Both the position numbers and the translations under genes were made by a program. Source: an uncultured Sediminibacterium sp. (GTDB lineage: Bacteria > Bacteroidota > Bacteroidia > Chitinophagales > Chitinophagaceae). Taken from it: a stretch of 14,190 nt of DNA. Below, piece after piece: positions 1-8,305 of this stretch; position 1 is the stretch's first letter; each line of letters opens with the position of its first letter. Under the pieces are notes generated by a model that worked only from the letters and a program-made list of their open reading frames with translations, was not told where the DNA came from and did not search any database. The stretch spans positions 1-14,190 of the forward strand of contig CALEST010000109.1 of assembly GCA_937907555.1 (NCBI GenBank). Direction: 5' to 3'.

Positions 1-803
1 GCGGCTTTATTGCCATTGTGTTTTTCACGCTGGTTTTTTATTCTGTGTATGCATTCGTTCGCGAAATTGTATGTACTGTAATTTGCCCTTATGGAAGACT
101 GCAAGGAGTCTTGCTGGACAAGAATTCCATTGTAGTTGCGTATAACTATTTAAGAGGAGAGCCTCGTAATAAAAAGAAAGCAACAGAAGGGGCAGGGGAT
201 TGTATTGATTGTGGCATGTGCGTGAATGTATGTCCTACCAATATTGATATCAGAAATGGAACACAGCTGGAATGTATCAATTGTACTGCCTGTATTGATG
301 CCTGTAATATGATGATGAAGAAAGTGAACAGACCAGAAAATCTGATTACCTATGCTTCCGAAAACCAGATTGCATCCGGCAAGAAGTTTGAATTCACTTA
401 TCGCATCAAGGCCTATTCCGGTGTACTGGCGGTCTTGATCGTTTTACTGGGTGTTTTAATTGTTACCCGTACCACATTTGATGCAACTATTTTACGTGTG
501 CCTGGGCAGGGAATGCAGGAAAACAAAGATGGAACCATCAGTAACCTGTTCAGGATTAAGGTTACCAACAAGAGCAACAGGGATTTACCTTATGCATTGG
601 TGCCAAGTAATCCGGATGTAAAAATTGAAAGAATCGGACATAAGCTGGATACACTGAAAGGAAGACAGCTGGCAGAAGAAACCTTCTTTATTAAAGTGGA
701 TACCAGCAAGATTGAAAAGCGGAAAGAGGAATATGAAATCAAGCTCATGAGTGGCGATAAACTAATTGCCACAAAAAAAGCTATTTTTATCAGCGACTAT
801 TAA
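1..803 (+). CDS. ccoG: Cytochrome c oxidase accessory protein CcoG (5'-truncated)
   Basis: Membrane iron-sulfur protein needed for assembly of cbb3-type cytochrome c oxidase; in the family it is linked to copper handling for the CuB site. The reading frame is open from position 3 with no start, so the window cuts off the N-terminal part (the family is usually about 460-480 residues; about 267 remain). Visible features are a transmembrane stretch followed by CTVICPYGRLQG near position 70, then two ferredoxin-type 4Fe-4S motifs: CIDCGMCVNVCP (from 201) and CINCTACIDAC (about 274-306). A second membrane segment lies at about 415-480, followed by a C-terminal Ig-like domain (FixG_C type) rich in beta strands. 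A GTG at 18 is internal, not a start. The FixH gene begins 9 bases downstream, which supports a cbb3 maturation operon whose ccoNOP part would lie upstream. Family identification is firm. Confidence 0.95.
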   Translation, partial: GFIAIVFFTLVFYSVYAFVREIVCTVICPYGRLQGVLLDKNSIVVAYNYLRGEPRNKKKATEGAGDCIDCGMCVNVCPTNIDIRNGTQLECINCTACIDACNMMMKKVNRPENLITYASENQIASGKKFEFTYRIKAYSGVLAVLIVLLGVLIVTRTTFDATILRVPGQGMQENKDGTISNLFRIKVTNKSNRDLPYALVPSNPDVKIERIGHKLDTLKGRQLAEETFFIKVDTSKIEKRKEEYEIKLMSGDKLIATKKAIFISDY

Positions 804-812
804 ACGAATTAC

Positions 813-1250
813 ATGAATTGGGGCTATAGAATTGTTCTTGCATTTGGAGCTGGCGTAGCATTTATCTTATTTCTTGTATGGAAAACCATGCAGGTAGATA
901 TTGAAATGGTGGAGTCTAATTATTACGAGAAGGAAATGGCATTCAATGGAAAATTACAAGCTACTGCCAATGCCAACGCTTTAACGCAAAAAATAGCCAT
1001 TGATAAGAAGGAGGGGCAGGTTGTTCTGAACATTGATTCAACTATAACATCCGCAATTACCAATGCAGAAATACATTTTTACAATCCGGCTTCTGAGAAG
1101 TCAGATAAAAAATGGCCTTTGGCTGCTTCAGGCAACGGGAAATATATTTTTCCGGTCTCCTCATTTAATAAAGGGAAATACATAGCTAAGATTAGTTTTA
1201 CGAGTGCGGGTATCAATTACTATGCGGAAGAAGTGATCTTTATTCCTTAA
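813..1250 (+). CDS. FixH family protein (CcoH-like, cbb3 oxidase assembly)
   Basis: Small single-pass membrane protein of 145 residues. One N-terminal membrane helix (about residues 5-24) is followed by the signature region QVDIEMVESNYYEKEM at about 27-42, typical of FixH, and then a beta-rich periplasmic domain. Proteins of this family assist maturation or stability of cbb3 oxidase, in the same operons as ccoG. It starts 9 bases after ccoG and its stop lies 2 bases before the next ATG, so the three genes are almost certainly cotranscribed. No Shine-Dalgarno sequence is seen before the ATG, as is usual in Bacteroidota. The exact biochemical role is not visible in the sequence; the family call rests on the motif, length, topology and neighbours. 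Confidence 0.88.
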   Translation: MNWGYRIVLAFGAGVAFILFLVWKTMQVDIEMVESNYYEKEMAFNGKLQATANANALTQKIAIDKKEGQVVLNIDSTITSAITNAEIHFYNPASEKSDKKWPLAASGNGKYIFPVSSFNKGKYIAKISFTSAGINYYAEEVIFIP

Positions 1251-1252
1251 TC

Positions 1253-1963
1253 ATGGAAGTCCTTTTATTCTCCGGGTTCATTTTAGGTTTTGCAGGAAGC
1301 GTGCACTGCGTGGGCATGTGCGGACCTTTAGCCCTATCCTTACCTTTTCAACAATTCAGCGGTTGGCAAAAAGCCCTGGCCATTGGAGGGTATCATTTAG
1401 GCAGAATAAGCAGTTATATGTTTATCGGGATTATCGCCGGCATTTTTGGCAGAGGATTGAACTGGTTCGGGCTTACCCAGATTCTTTCTATTGTATTGGG
1501 TTCTTTTATTGTGTTGTCTGTAGTCTTACCCAGACTCTTTACAAAAATGAACCTGTCCTTTCTGAATGGATTCAAGCAGTGGCAAATCACCACTATGCAA
1601 TCCATCTTGCAAAAAAGGTCAGCTCCTACCATGTATATCTTTGGTGTACTCAACGGATTCTTACCCTGTGGCCTTGTTTACACCGCAGTTGCTGCTTCAC
1701 TTGTGGCACATACCATTACAGAGTCAGTCTTATTCATGGGAAGTTTTGGATTAGGAACCGTTCCTGCCATGCTGTTACTCGTATTAGCTGCACAATCCCT
1801 TTCCGGTGAATTCCGTCAGCAAATCCGAAAACTTATACCGATACTATCCTTAGTCATCGGAATACTATTAATTCTTCGCGGTTTGAATCTGGATATCCCA
1901 TTTGTGAGTCCTTATTTACATAAAGCTATACATGGTGCTGATGCCATTGAATGTGGACACTAA
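1253..1963 (+). CDS. Sulfite exporter TauE/SafE-family (DsbD_2/UreH-like) membrane protein in cbb3 locus
   Basis: Polytopic inner-membrane protein of 236 residues with about six hydrophobic segments. The N-terminus carries SVHCVGMCGP (Cys19, Cys23) and the middle carries NGFLPCGLVY (Cys139). These are the two conserved cysteine motifs of the DsbD_2/UreH-like transmembrane family, related to CcdA/DsbD thiol-electron carriers and often auto-named 'sulfite exporter'. The C-terminal tail has His223, His227, Cys234 and His236, a possible metal site. It follows fixH by 2 bases and closes the cbb3 maturation operon, so a role in copper or thiol supply for oxidase assembly is more likely than sulfite export; that is inference from context. 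Its stop lies one base from the stop of the convergent GLPGLI gene. Only a weak 4-bp hairpin lies beyond it, so no clear terminator is seen. Confidence 0.85.
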   Translation: MEVLLFSGFILGFAGSVHCVGMCGPLALSLPFQQFSGWQKALAIGGYHLGRISSYMFIGIIAGIFGRGLNWFGLTQILSIVLGSFIVLSVVLPRLFTKMNLSFLNGFKQWQITTMQSILQKRSAPTMYIFGVLNGFLPCGLVYTAVAASLVAHTITESVLFMGSFGLGTVPAMLLLVLAAQSLSGEFRQQIRKLIPILSLVIGILLILRGLNLDIPFVSPYLHKAIHGADAIECGH

Positions 1964-1964
1964 T

Positions 1965-2705
1965 TTACAATTGGGCAACCCACATTTTTCTGGCTCCTTC
2001 CTTTCCCCAGTCTTTTAATGCTTTAGATAGTTCTGTGGTTAGTTGTGTTCTACCTATTTGTTTTCCCTTTTGTTTTACATTGAGTTCATTTGCTGTTGGT
2101 GTTACCAATTCCAGTTTGGTTGCAAACCAGGTGGTATTCAATCTGGGTACAGCTAATCCCAGTATCATTCCCGGGAGGCCACCAAAGCTTTCCGGACCTG
2201 CACTTACCGGAATTTGATCGGTATAAAATGCAACCACGTAAACAGAATCGCAAATTTTGGTAACGGCTTTCCTGCATTCAAAGCCTGCAATTTCTCTGGT
2301 TTCTTCTGCAATTTTCCATTCCCAGGTACGGCTGCTGTCTTTAATTAAATAAGTATTTTCAAATACTTCTTTTTGACTAATTGCAATCCCTTTATTGAAA
2401 TCCTGTATACTCACATCGGTATCAACAGGTTTAGTGCCCCACATATACTTGTTATTGGGATTCTCCTTTGCTAATTTATAAACTGATTTGTCCGTAGTAA
2501 ACTTGAGCTCGAAAATATCTGATACAAATTTGGGTATTTGTTTGAGCATTTCAGCAGTCCATATATTTTCCTCTTCATCTAACATGGGCGCATGTTGATT
2601 GACTCTTTTTTCAAATTCAATTCTTCCTGACTGAATAAATTGTACCTGCGCCATTAATGAATGACTGCCCAATAGTATTGATAAAATGATTAAAGTCTTT
2701 TTCAT
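1965..2705 (-). CDS. GLPGLI family protein
   Basis: Exported protein of 246 residues with a typical signal peptide (MKKTLIILSILLGSHSLMAQ) and the family hallmark GGLPGMILGLAV near the C-terminal third, preceded by ECRKAVTKIC, a conserved cysteine region. GLPGLI proteins are Bacteroidota-specific, of unknown function, and very often encoded next to TonB-dependent outer-membrane proteins, as here. The longest frame runs back to 2819, but those extra 38 residues overlap the upstream receptor gene and precede a perfect signal peptide, so Met at 2705 is chosen. Only one base separates this start codon from the receptor's stop, which implies translational coupling. It probably acts in the periplasm or at the outer membrane with the receptor; this is inference from pairing. 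Confidence 0.9.
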   Translation of the reverse strand: MKKTLIILSILLGSHSLMAQVQFIQSGRIEFEKRVNQHAPMLDEEENIWTAEMLKQIPKFVSDIFELKFTTDKSVYKLAKENPNNKYMWGTKPVDTDVSIQDFNKGIAISQKEVFENTYLIKDSSRTWEWKIAEETREIAGFECRKAVTKICDSVYVVAFYTDQIPVSAGPESFGGLPGMILGLAVPRLNTTWFATKLELVTPTANELNVKQKGKQIGRTQLTTELSKALKDWGKEGARKMWVAQL

Positions 2706-2706
2706 A

Positions 2707-5481
2707 TTAAAATCCTTGAGTGGGTTTACCGTTTTTACTAAAATTCCAAACCAAAGAGAAAAGTGCATAACGTTGAATGGTCTGATTGGTGCTTTCTGTA
2801 ATAAAGTTGCTGGAAGCATTTCTGTTGATGCCTAAATTCTGATTGAAAATATCATTCACATAGATCTTGGCTTCCCACTGATCATTCTTAGAAATGATTT
2901 TACGAATAGTAGTATTAACCAGGTATACATTTCGCTGATCGGCAAATACCGCTGTTTTTTGATAGATATTGGCTTCAATACCCATATCAATATAGGTTTT
3001 GATTTTCTTGAATTTCAACTGCAAATTACCATAAGCATTGTAAGTCCAGAATTTGGTAGCTACATCGGGTCGGATAGATGTAACAGAATTATTATAATTG
3101 GCACTGCCGTTGAACCAGAAGTTGATGGCTTTGTCTCCCCAATACCCTGCATTGATACTGTATTGCATGGCTTTGTTCTTGGTAATATTATCTATGCCAT
3201 TTACACGGTTGGCATTCTGACTGATTCTGGGGCTGATATCGAAATTGATATTTAAAGAGGGAATGATCTCAAAACCATAACCTACTCTTGCACTTAAATT
3301 ATAATTTCCATCCACATTGATGGCCTGGTTGATTCTTCTACCTGCGCTGTCAACATAACTGGCATTGGAAATGGCATTGTCTGTTCTGTTATAGTTAATA
3401 TTAAAACTAACACTTCTGCTTTTTAGTACTTTATAATCAGAAGCGCCCATGCTGAATCTATGATTAAAAGACTGTCTAAGATTGGGGTTTCCAATGGTCA
3501 GGTTCAATGGGTCAATATTGTCGATGATGGGTTGAATCTGAGCGAGGCTTGGGTTCTGTGTAGACCCATTGTAGTTAAAATAGAATCTTCTCTGTTGTTT
3601 AGGATTATAATTTAAGCTAACTGCAGGAATGAAGTTGTTGAATACTACATTTCGGTCTGTATTCTTAAACAGGTCTTTCAAGCGGTAATTCACCTGTCCA
3701 ATGCCTGATCCGAACGAGAAGTTTAGTTTTTTAACAGCATATCGGAAACTCAGATTTCCGGTATGGCCAGTTGTATTGAATATGAAATGGTTACTTAGTG
3801 TATCCACTAAATTCTCGTATTTATTATTCGCTGTGTTTTTGGCGAATGTATTTCTCTCTGCATCGTTTCTGCTCACATTCAACCGATAGTTGAAAATCAG
3901 GAAAGTGTTCTTCCACAAGGGTTCTGTATAGTTGACCGTTGAATTGATGGTGGTCATCAATTGTTTGTTTATTTTTTGCTGGTCTAACAAATCCCTTCTT
4001 ATGATATTTCCCAATGGGTCAAAGAACTGGTTGTCTGCAGTTAAAAAACCATTGTCTGCACGATCATTGTAGTTAATATCGTTGTTCCAGGAAAAGCTTC
4101 TTCCTGTTTTCTTAAAACGCTTGCGATAAAGAATGGTAGCATTCAGGGTTTTGTTTTCATCTTCAACTGAAGTTCTTCTATTACTCTGGTTTAATAAGAT
4201 GCTATCGCTGTTAATGGTTCTTCCAAAATAATCGGAAGCGCTACTACCATTTACAACAGAACCTCTGGCGGTAATTTTTAATGAACTGGACGAGTCAATC
4301 TGCCATTCGTAAATACTAGTGAGTTTGTTTCTTCTTTTACTGCTCACCTGGTCCTGCACACTGGTACTAATTAAATCCGCCCCAGGTAAGATATTCTGTG
4401 TTTTATTGGTATTGATGCCTTTTACATCCAGTTGATTAAACTGGTAGGTATTATTGGAATTGTGTTTGTCTTTGTTCCATTTGTTACTAAAGTGTAAACC
4501 TCCTGTTGTAGAAGTAGGAAACCCCCGTCCCCAGCTGAATTCATCTCCTGAAGAAAACATCATCATGCCTCCATCGTCTGTAAATTCCGTTGTGGTATTG
4601 GCATCGCCACCATAGTTTCGGTTCTCATCCCAGTTCAATGCTTCGTATTTGGTATTGTCTGTTGTTAGGTAACCGGAAATTTTTCTTTTCCCTTTAAAAG
4701 CATTGGCCAATGCTTTGCCAGTTGCATATTTATTAAAGTCTCCACCCCCTTCTAGTTTGCCAAAATAGCCTTTCTTCTTGTCTTCTTTTAAAGTAAGGTT
4801 CAGGGTTTTGATTTTCTGTCCGTCATCAATTCCGGTAAACACGGCCTGGTCACTTTTTTTATCGAAGGACTGCACTTTGTCAACTGCATCGGCTCTCAGA
4901 TTCTTGGTAACTACGGCAGGATCGTCGCTGAAAAACTCTTCCCCATCTACCAGCACTTTTTGCACCCTTTCACCCTGAGCAGTAATTTCTCCTTTGCTAT
5001 TTACCTGTATACCAGGCAATTTTCGCAGGAGCTCCTGTACATCTGCATTGGGGCTTACTCTAAAGCTATCGGCCCTGTATTCAGTAGTGTCTCCTTTTAC
5101 CCGTATTGCACTAACTGTTTGTCTTACGATCACTTCCTGCAACAGCGTGGCTTTGGTGATAACAGGCACTTTGCCTAAGTCGGTTGTAGATCCCCCTGCA
5201 ACAGAAATTATGTCTACATAATCGGCATAAGCAGGATAAGAAACCATTACAATGTATTTACCCGCTGAAAGATTCGGTAAATTAAATTGTCCTTCCTTGG
5301 TTGTACGAGTATACTTCACCAGGACAGAATCCTTGGCCCTAAGTACCGCCACCACAGCATTGGTTAAGTTTTGTTTGTTAAGCGTGTCTGTTACAGTTCC
5401 CTTCACAGTTCCGGTTTCCTGAGAAAACCCATTTGAGATGGCTGTTAATAATAACAAAGCCATCAGTGTTAGTTTGGTCAT
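2707..5481 (-). CDS. TonB-dependent-type outer membrane beta-barrel protein
   Basis: Outer-membrane protein of 924 residues. A signal peptide (cleavage probably after GFS, before QETG) leads into a carboxypeptidase-regulatory-like beta domain (about 22-105: TVKGTVTDTLNKQNLTNAVV), then a plug domain (about 110-225) with ADVQELLRKLPGIQV and KVLVDGEEFFSDDP, then a long barrel rich in aromatic, Asn and alternating residues, ending in a terminal Phe. This layout matches the Bacteroidota 'outer membrane beta-barrel family' (OMP_b-brl_3) relatives of SusC/TonB receptors. The substrate cannot be told from sequence. No SusD-like gene is adjacent, so it is not a classical starch-utilisation-type pair; its partner is the GLPGLI gene immediately downstream. 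It diverges from glgB across a 102-base gap. Confidence 0.92.
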   Translation of the reverse strand: MTKLTLMALLLLTAISNGFSQETGTVKGTVTDTLNKQNLTNAVVAVLRAKDSVLVKYTRTTKEGQFNLPNLSAGKYIVMVSYPAYADYVDIISVAGGSTTDLGKVPVITKATLLQEVIVRQTVSAIRVKGDTTEYRADSFRVSPNADVQELLRKLPGIQVNSKGEITAQGERVQKVLVDGEEFFSDDPAVVTKNLRADAVDKVQSFDKKSDQAVFTGIDDGQKIKTLNLTLKEDKKKGYFGKLEGGGDFNKYATGKALANAFKGKRKISGYLTTDNTKYEALNWDENRNYGGDANTTTEFTDDGGMMMFSSGDEFSWGRGFPTSTTGGLHFSNKWNKDKHNSNNTYQFNQLDVKGINTNKTQNILPGADLISTSVQDQVSSKRRNKLTSIYEWQIDSSSSLKITARGSVVNGSSASDYFGRTINSDSILLNQSNRRTSVEDENKTLNATILYRKRFKKTGRSFSWNNDINYNDRADNGFLTADNQFFDPLGNIIRRDLLDQQKINKQLMTTINSTVNYTEPLWKNTFLIFNYRLNVSRNDAERNTFAKNTANNKYENLVDTLSNHFIFNTTGHTGNLSFRYAVKKLNFSFGSGIGQVNYRLKDLFKNTDRNVVFNNFIPAVSLNYNPKQQRRFYFNYNGSTQNPSLAQIQPIIDNIDPLNLTIGNPNLRQSFNHRFSMGASDYKVLKSRSVSFNINYNRTDNAISNASYVDSAGRRINQAINVDGNYNLSARVGYGFEIIPSLNINFDISPRISQNANRVNGIDNITKNKAMQYSINAGYWGDKAINFWFNGSANYNNSVTSIRPDVATKFWTYNAYGNLQLKFKKIKTYIDMGIEANIYQKTAVFADQRNVYLVNTTIRKIISKNDQWEAKIYVNDIFNQNLGINRNASSNFITESTNQTIQRYALFSLVWNFSKNGKPTQGF

Positions 5482-5583
5482 AAATGCAGTTAATTCGTCT
5501 TTAGATGAATTTTGTCGTAAATTCCATAAATCTTATGATAAATTTTTTCCATTCATCACATATTTCTGTTAAATCAATGCGGC
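5482..5583. promoter_or_regulatory. Divergent intergenic region, receptor (-) / glgB (+)
   Basis: This AT-rich 102-base gap between two divergent genes must hold both promoters. On the plus strand TAAATTTT at 5539-5546 is one base off the Bacteroidota -7 consensus TAnnTTTG, with a TTTG at 5511-5514 about 24 bases before it, slightly long for the usual spacer. No good -7 match was seen on the minus strand. Location is certain; the specific boxes are weak. Confidence 0.4.
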
Positions 5584-7587
5584 ATGTCTGATTCTATTAA
5601 GTCAACAAAAAGAGTGGGTAGCTCAAAAAAAGTTGTAAAGGAAGCCCCAAAGAAATTTGAAGAAACGCATTTTGTTGATACACAACAGGCAGTGTGGAAT
5701 TATTCATTATTTACAGAAGCAGATGTCCGGTACTTTCAAAACGGGACACATTATCAGCTTTACAAGTATTTTGGTAACAAGCAATTAGAAGTGCTGGGTG
5801 TGCAGGGAACTTATTTTGCCGTGTGGGCACCCAATGCCACTTTTATTTCGGTGACTGGCTACTTTAATAACTGGGATAAAACCAGTCATCCTTTAAAAGT
5901 AAGACTGGATAATTCCGGTATCTGGGAAGGGTTTATTCCAGGGATACAGGCAGGGGAAGCTTATAAATATCATATACATGGTTTCAACGGCATTAAATTA
6001 GACAAGGGGGATCCTTTCGCACATTTTTGGGAAAAAAGACCTTTTACCGCTTCTATTACCTGGCAAACCAATTATGAATGGAAGGATCAGGAATGGATGA
6101 AGCATCGCAAGAAGCACAATTCACTCAAGAGCCCTTATAGTGTATATGAAGTGCACCTGGCCAGCTGGATGCGTCCGGATAAACACGATGAAGAATCTTA
6201 CAATACCTATGAGCAGATCGCAGAAAGATTGGTGCCCTATGTAAAAGAAATGGGATTCACACATGTTGAGTTTATGCCCGTGATGGAACATCCATTTGAT
6301 GGAAGCTGGGGCTATCAGGGCACAGGATACTTTGCACCTACTTCACGTTTCGGATCACCACAGGGATATGCTTATTTAGTAGATGCATTTCATCAGGCGG
6401 GTATTGGGGTGATTTTAGATTGGGTGCCTTCGCACTTTCCATACGATGCACATGGTTTGTTCATGTTCGACGGAACACATACTTATGAGTATGCCGATAT
6501 GCGCAAAGGATATCATCCGGATTGGAACTCTTATATATTTAATTATAAGCGGGGAGAAGTAAAATCGTTTTTAATTAGTAGTGCCCGCTTCTGGTGCGAT
6601 CAGTTTCATACGGATGGATTAAGAGTGGATGCGGTGAGTTCCATGCTGCGTTTGGATTACAGCCGCAGTGAGGGACAGTGGGAGCCGAATGAATACGGAG
6701 GTAATGGGAATCTGGAAGCCATTGCTTTTATTAAAGACTTAAATGAAACACTTTACAGAGACTTTCCGGATATCCAGACCATTGCGGAAGAAGCAACTGA
6801 CTGGCCCAAAATCAGTAAGCCTACTTTTGAAGGGGGGCTTGGCTTTGGTATGAAGTGGATGATGGGATGGATGCATGATACGCTGGGCTATTTTAAAATG
6901 GACCCTATTTTCCGCCAGTTCCACCAGGATAAATTTTCTTTCAGCATGATGTATTTCTACGATGAGAATTTCATGCTGCCGCTGAGTCATGATGAAGTAG
7001 TGCATGGAAAGAGTCCGATGATTTATAAAATGCCTGGTGACGAATGGCAGAAGTTTGCCAACCTTCGTATTCTCTATACCTATATGTTTACACACCCCGG
7101 TGCCAAGCTGCTATTTATGGGGAATGAATTTGGTGCTACGCAGGAGTGGAATTACAAGTCTGAATTACAGTGGGAGTTGTTGCAGCATGTAAGTCATGGT
7201 GGAATGAAATATTGTGTGCAACAATTGAATCAATTGTACAAATCAGAACCAGCTTTGTATGAAAAGCAATTTGAACCAGGTGGATTTGAATGGGTGGATC
7301 TGAACCACCGCAGCGATTCGGTGATGGTATACAAACGCAAGGGCAAAAAAGAAAAAGACGATATTCTGGTTATCCTAAACGTTACGCCAGTAGCCCGCCA
7401 CGACTGGGAAATTTATGTGCACGGAAAAGGAAAGTGGACAGAAATATTCAATAGTGATAGCAAGGAATTCTGGGGAACAGGCGACGTGTATAATCCTTCC
7501 ATACAAAGCAAACTGGTAGACAAACCTTCCAAATGTTATCAGTTGAAAGTACACTTACCGGCATTAGGAGCGGTTGTACTGCGATAA
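5584..7587 (+). CDS. glgB: 1,4-alpha-glucan branching enzyme
   Basis: Cytoplasmic GH13 enzyme of 667 residues that forms alpha-1,6 branches in glycogen by cutting and transferring alpha-1,4 chains. A Lys-rich N-terminal tail (1-27) is followed by a CBM48-like domain (about 60-150, with YFAVWAPNATFISVTGYFNNW), the catalytic barrel (about 185-560), and a C-terminal beta domain (about 575-667). All GH13 regions are visible: ILDWVPSHFP (278-285), GLRVDAVSSM with nucleophile Asp349, IAEEATDWP with the acid/base Glu402 or the adjacent Glu403, and LSHDEVVHG with His469-Asp470. It is shorter than E. coli GlgB (728 residues), consistent with lacking the extra N1 module. An ATG at 5577 is out of frame. 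No other glycogen gene is in the window; the next gene is 58 bases downstream and not obviously related. Confidence 0.96.
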   Translation: MSDSIKSTKRVGSSKKVVKEAPKKFEETHFVDTQQAVWNYSLFTEADVRYFQNGTHYQLYKYFGNKQLEVLGVQGTYFAVWAPNATFISVTGYFNNWDKTSHPLKVRLDNSGIWEGFIPGIQAGEAYKYHIHGFNGIKLDKGDPFAHFWEKRPFTASITWQTNYEWKDQEWMKHRKKHNSLKSPYSVYEVHLASWMRPDKHDEESYNTYEQIAERLVPYVKEMGFTHVEFMPVMEHPFDGSWGYQGTGYFAPTSRFGSPQGYAYLVDAFHQAGIGVILDWVPSHFPYDAHGLFMFDGTHTYEYADMRKGYHPDWNSYIFNYKRGEVKSFLISSARFWCDQFHTDGLRVDAVSSMLRLDYSRSEGQWEPNEYGGNGNLEAIAFIKDLNETLYRDFPDIQTIAEEATDWPKISKPTFEGGLGFGMKWMMGWMHDTLGYFKMDPIFRQFHQDKFSFSMMYFYDENFMLPLSHDEVVHGKSPMIYKMPGDEWQKFANLRILYTYMFTHPGAKLLFMGNEFGATQEWNYKSELQWELLQHVSHGGMKYCVQQLNQLYKSEPALYEKQFEPGGFEWVDLNHRSDSVMVYKRKGKKEKDDILVILNVTPVARHDWEIYVHGKGKWTEIFNSDSKEFWGTGDVYNPSIQSKLVDKPSKCYQLKVHLPALGAVVLR

Positions 7588-7645
7588 GGAATGATGAACG
7601 GTAGTAACTTTTTTTCAGGGTATTCGTTTCATAGAAAAATCGTTT

Positions 7646-8299
7646 ATGAAAAAAATACTATTCCTATTGTCATTCACCATATTGGGTTTGGCTGTAATGG
7701 CACAAAAAACAGTGAATGAACCCCATGTTGAAAAAAGGGCTGTTAAGTCTTTTCACGCTGTTGATGTATCTTCTGGTATCAAATTAATTTTAACGCAGGG
7801 CGATAAAGAAGAGCTGGCAGTTGCAGCAGGTGATCCTGCTTATCTTGAATACATTGAAACAACAGTGAAAGACGGGGTTTTGAAAATTACCCGTAACCAG
7901 GATTGGCAGTTCTGGAAACAGTGGAAGAACTGGAAAGTAACGGTTTATCTTTCTTTCAAAGACCTGGATAAAATCAACGCCAGCAGTGGTGCACTGGTTT
8001 CTGGATCAAGCCTGGAATTTGAAAAGTTAATAGTTCGCATGAGCAGTGGTGCACTGGCAGAACTATCTGGCAAAGCAGATGATATCAGTGTAGATGCCAG
8101 CAGCGGCGCTATGTTCAAAGGCTATGATTTGTCTTCCAAAACCTGTGATGCTGAAAGCTCCAGTGGGGGTAGTGTGCAGGTACAAGTGTCTAAAGAAATT
8201 ATTGCCCGTGCCAGCAGCGGCGGATCAATCCGTTACAAAGGCGAAGGCAATATCAGAGATATTAAAGTAGGAAGTGGGGGGTCGGTGAAGCGACTGTAA
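7646..8299 (+). CDS. Exported head GIN domain (DUF2807) protein
   Basis: Secreted or envelope protein of 217 residues with a signal peptide (about 1-19, ending VMAQ) and a DUF2807 / putative auto-transporter adhesin head-GIN domain. The body shows a repeating SSGA/SSGG turn whose glycine falls at residues 115, 135, 154, 174, 192 and 211, a period of 18-20 residues; an earlier SSG at 42-44 precedes them. This fits stacked rungs of a beta-solenoid. A tryptophan at every third residue (87, 90, 93, 96) marks a loop before the repeats. No membrane anchor or lipobox is seen. Function is unknown; the 'adhesin' label in databases is by domain name only. Its stop is 6 bases from the stop of the convergent histidine kinase gene. 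A weak TAACTTTT lies at 7605-7612, without a well-placed -33 box. Confidence 0.88.
   Translation: MKKILFLLSFTILGLAVMAQKTVNEPHVEKRAVKSFHAVDVSSGIKLILTQGDKEELAVAAGDPAYLEYIETTVKDGVLKITRNQDWQFWKQWKNWKVTVYLSFKDLDKINASSGALVSGSSLEFEKLIVRMSSGALAELSGKADDISVDASSGAMFKGYDLSSKTCDAESSSGGSVQVQVSKEIIARASSGGSIRYKGEGNIRDIKVGSGGSVKRL
7982..8057 (+). repeat. 16-bp direct repeat inside the head-GIN gene
   Basis: The sequence agcagtggtgcactgg occurs at 7982-7997 and again at 8042-8057, exactly 60 bases (20 codons) apart and in the same frame. It encodes the SSGAL turn of two successive solenoid rungs. This near-identical DNA suggests recent internal duplication, or constraint plus shared codon choice. Confidence 0.8.
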
Positions 8300-8305
8300 T
8301 CATTT

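Noticed and set aside
1973..1983. TGGG-CAA-CCCA hairpin followed by a T-run after the SafE-type gene
   Set aside because: The stem is only 4 bp and lies inside the convergent GLPGLI coding region; too weak to call a terminator.
4960..5221. Plus-strand open frames opposite the receptor gene
   Set aside because: They lie wholly antisense to a well-supported gene, encode no recognisable motifs and have no promoter of their own.
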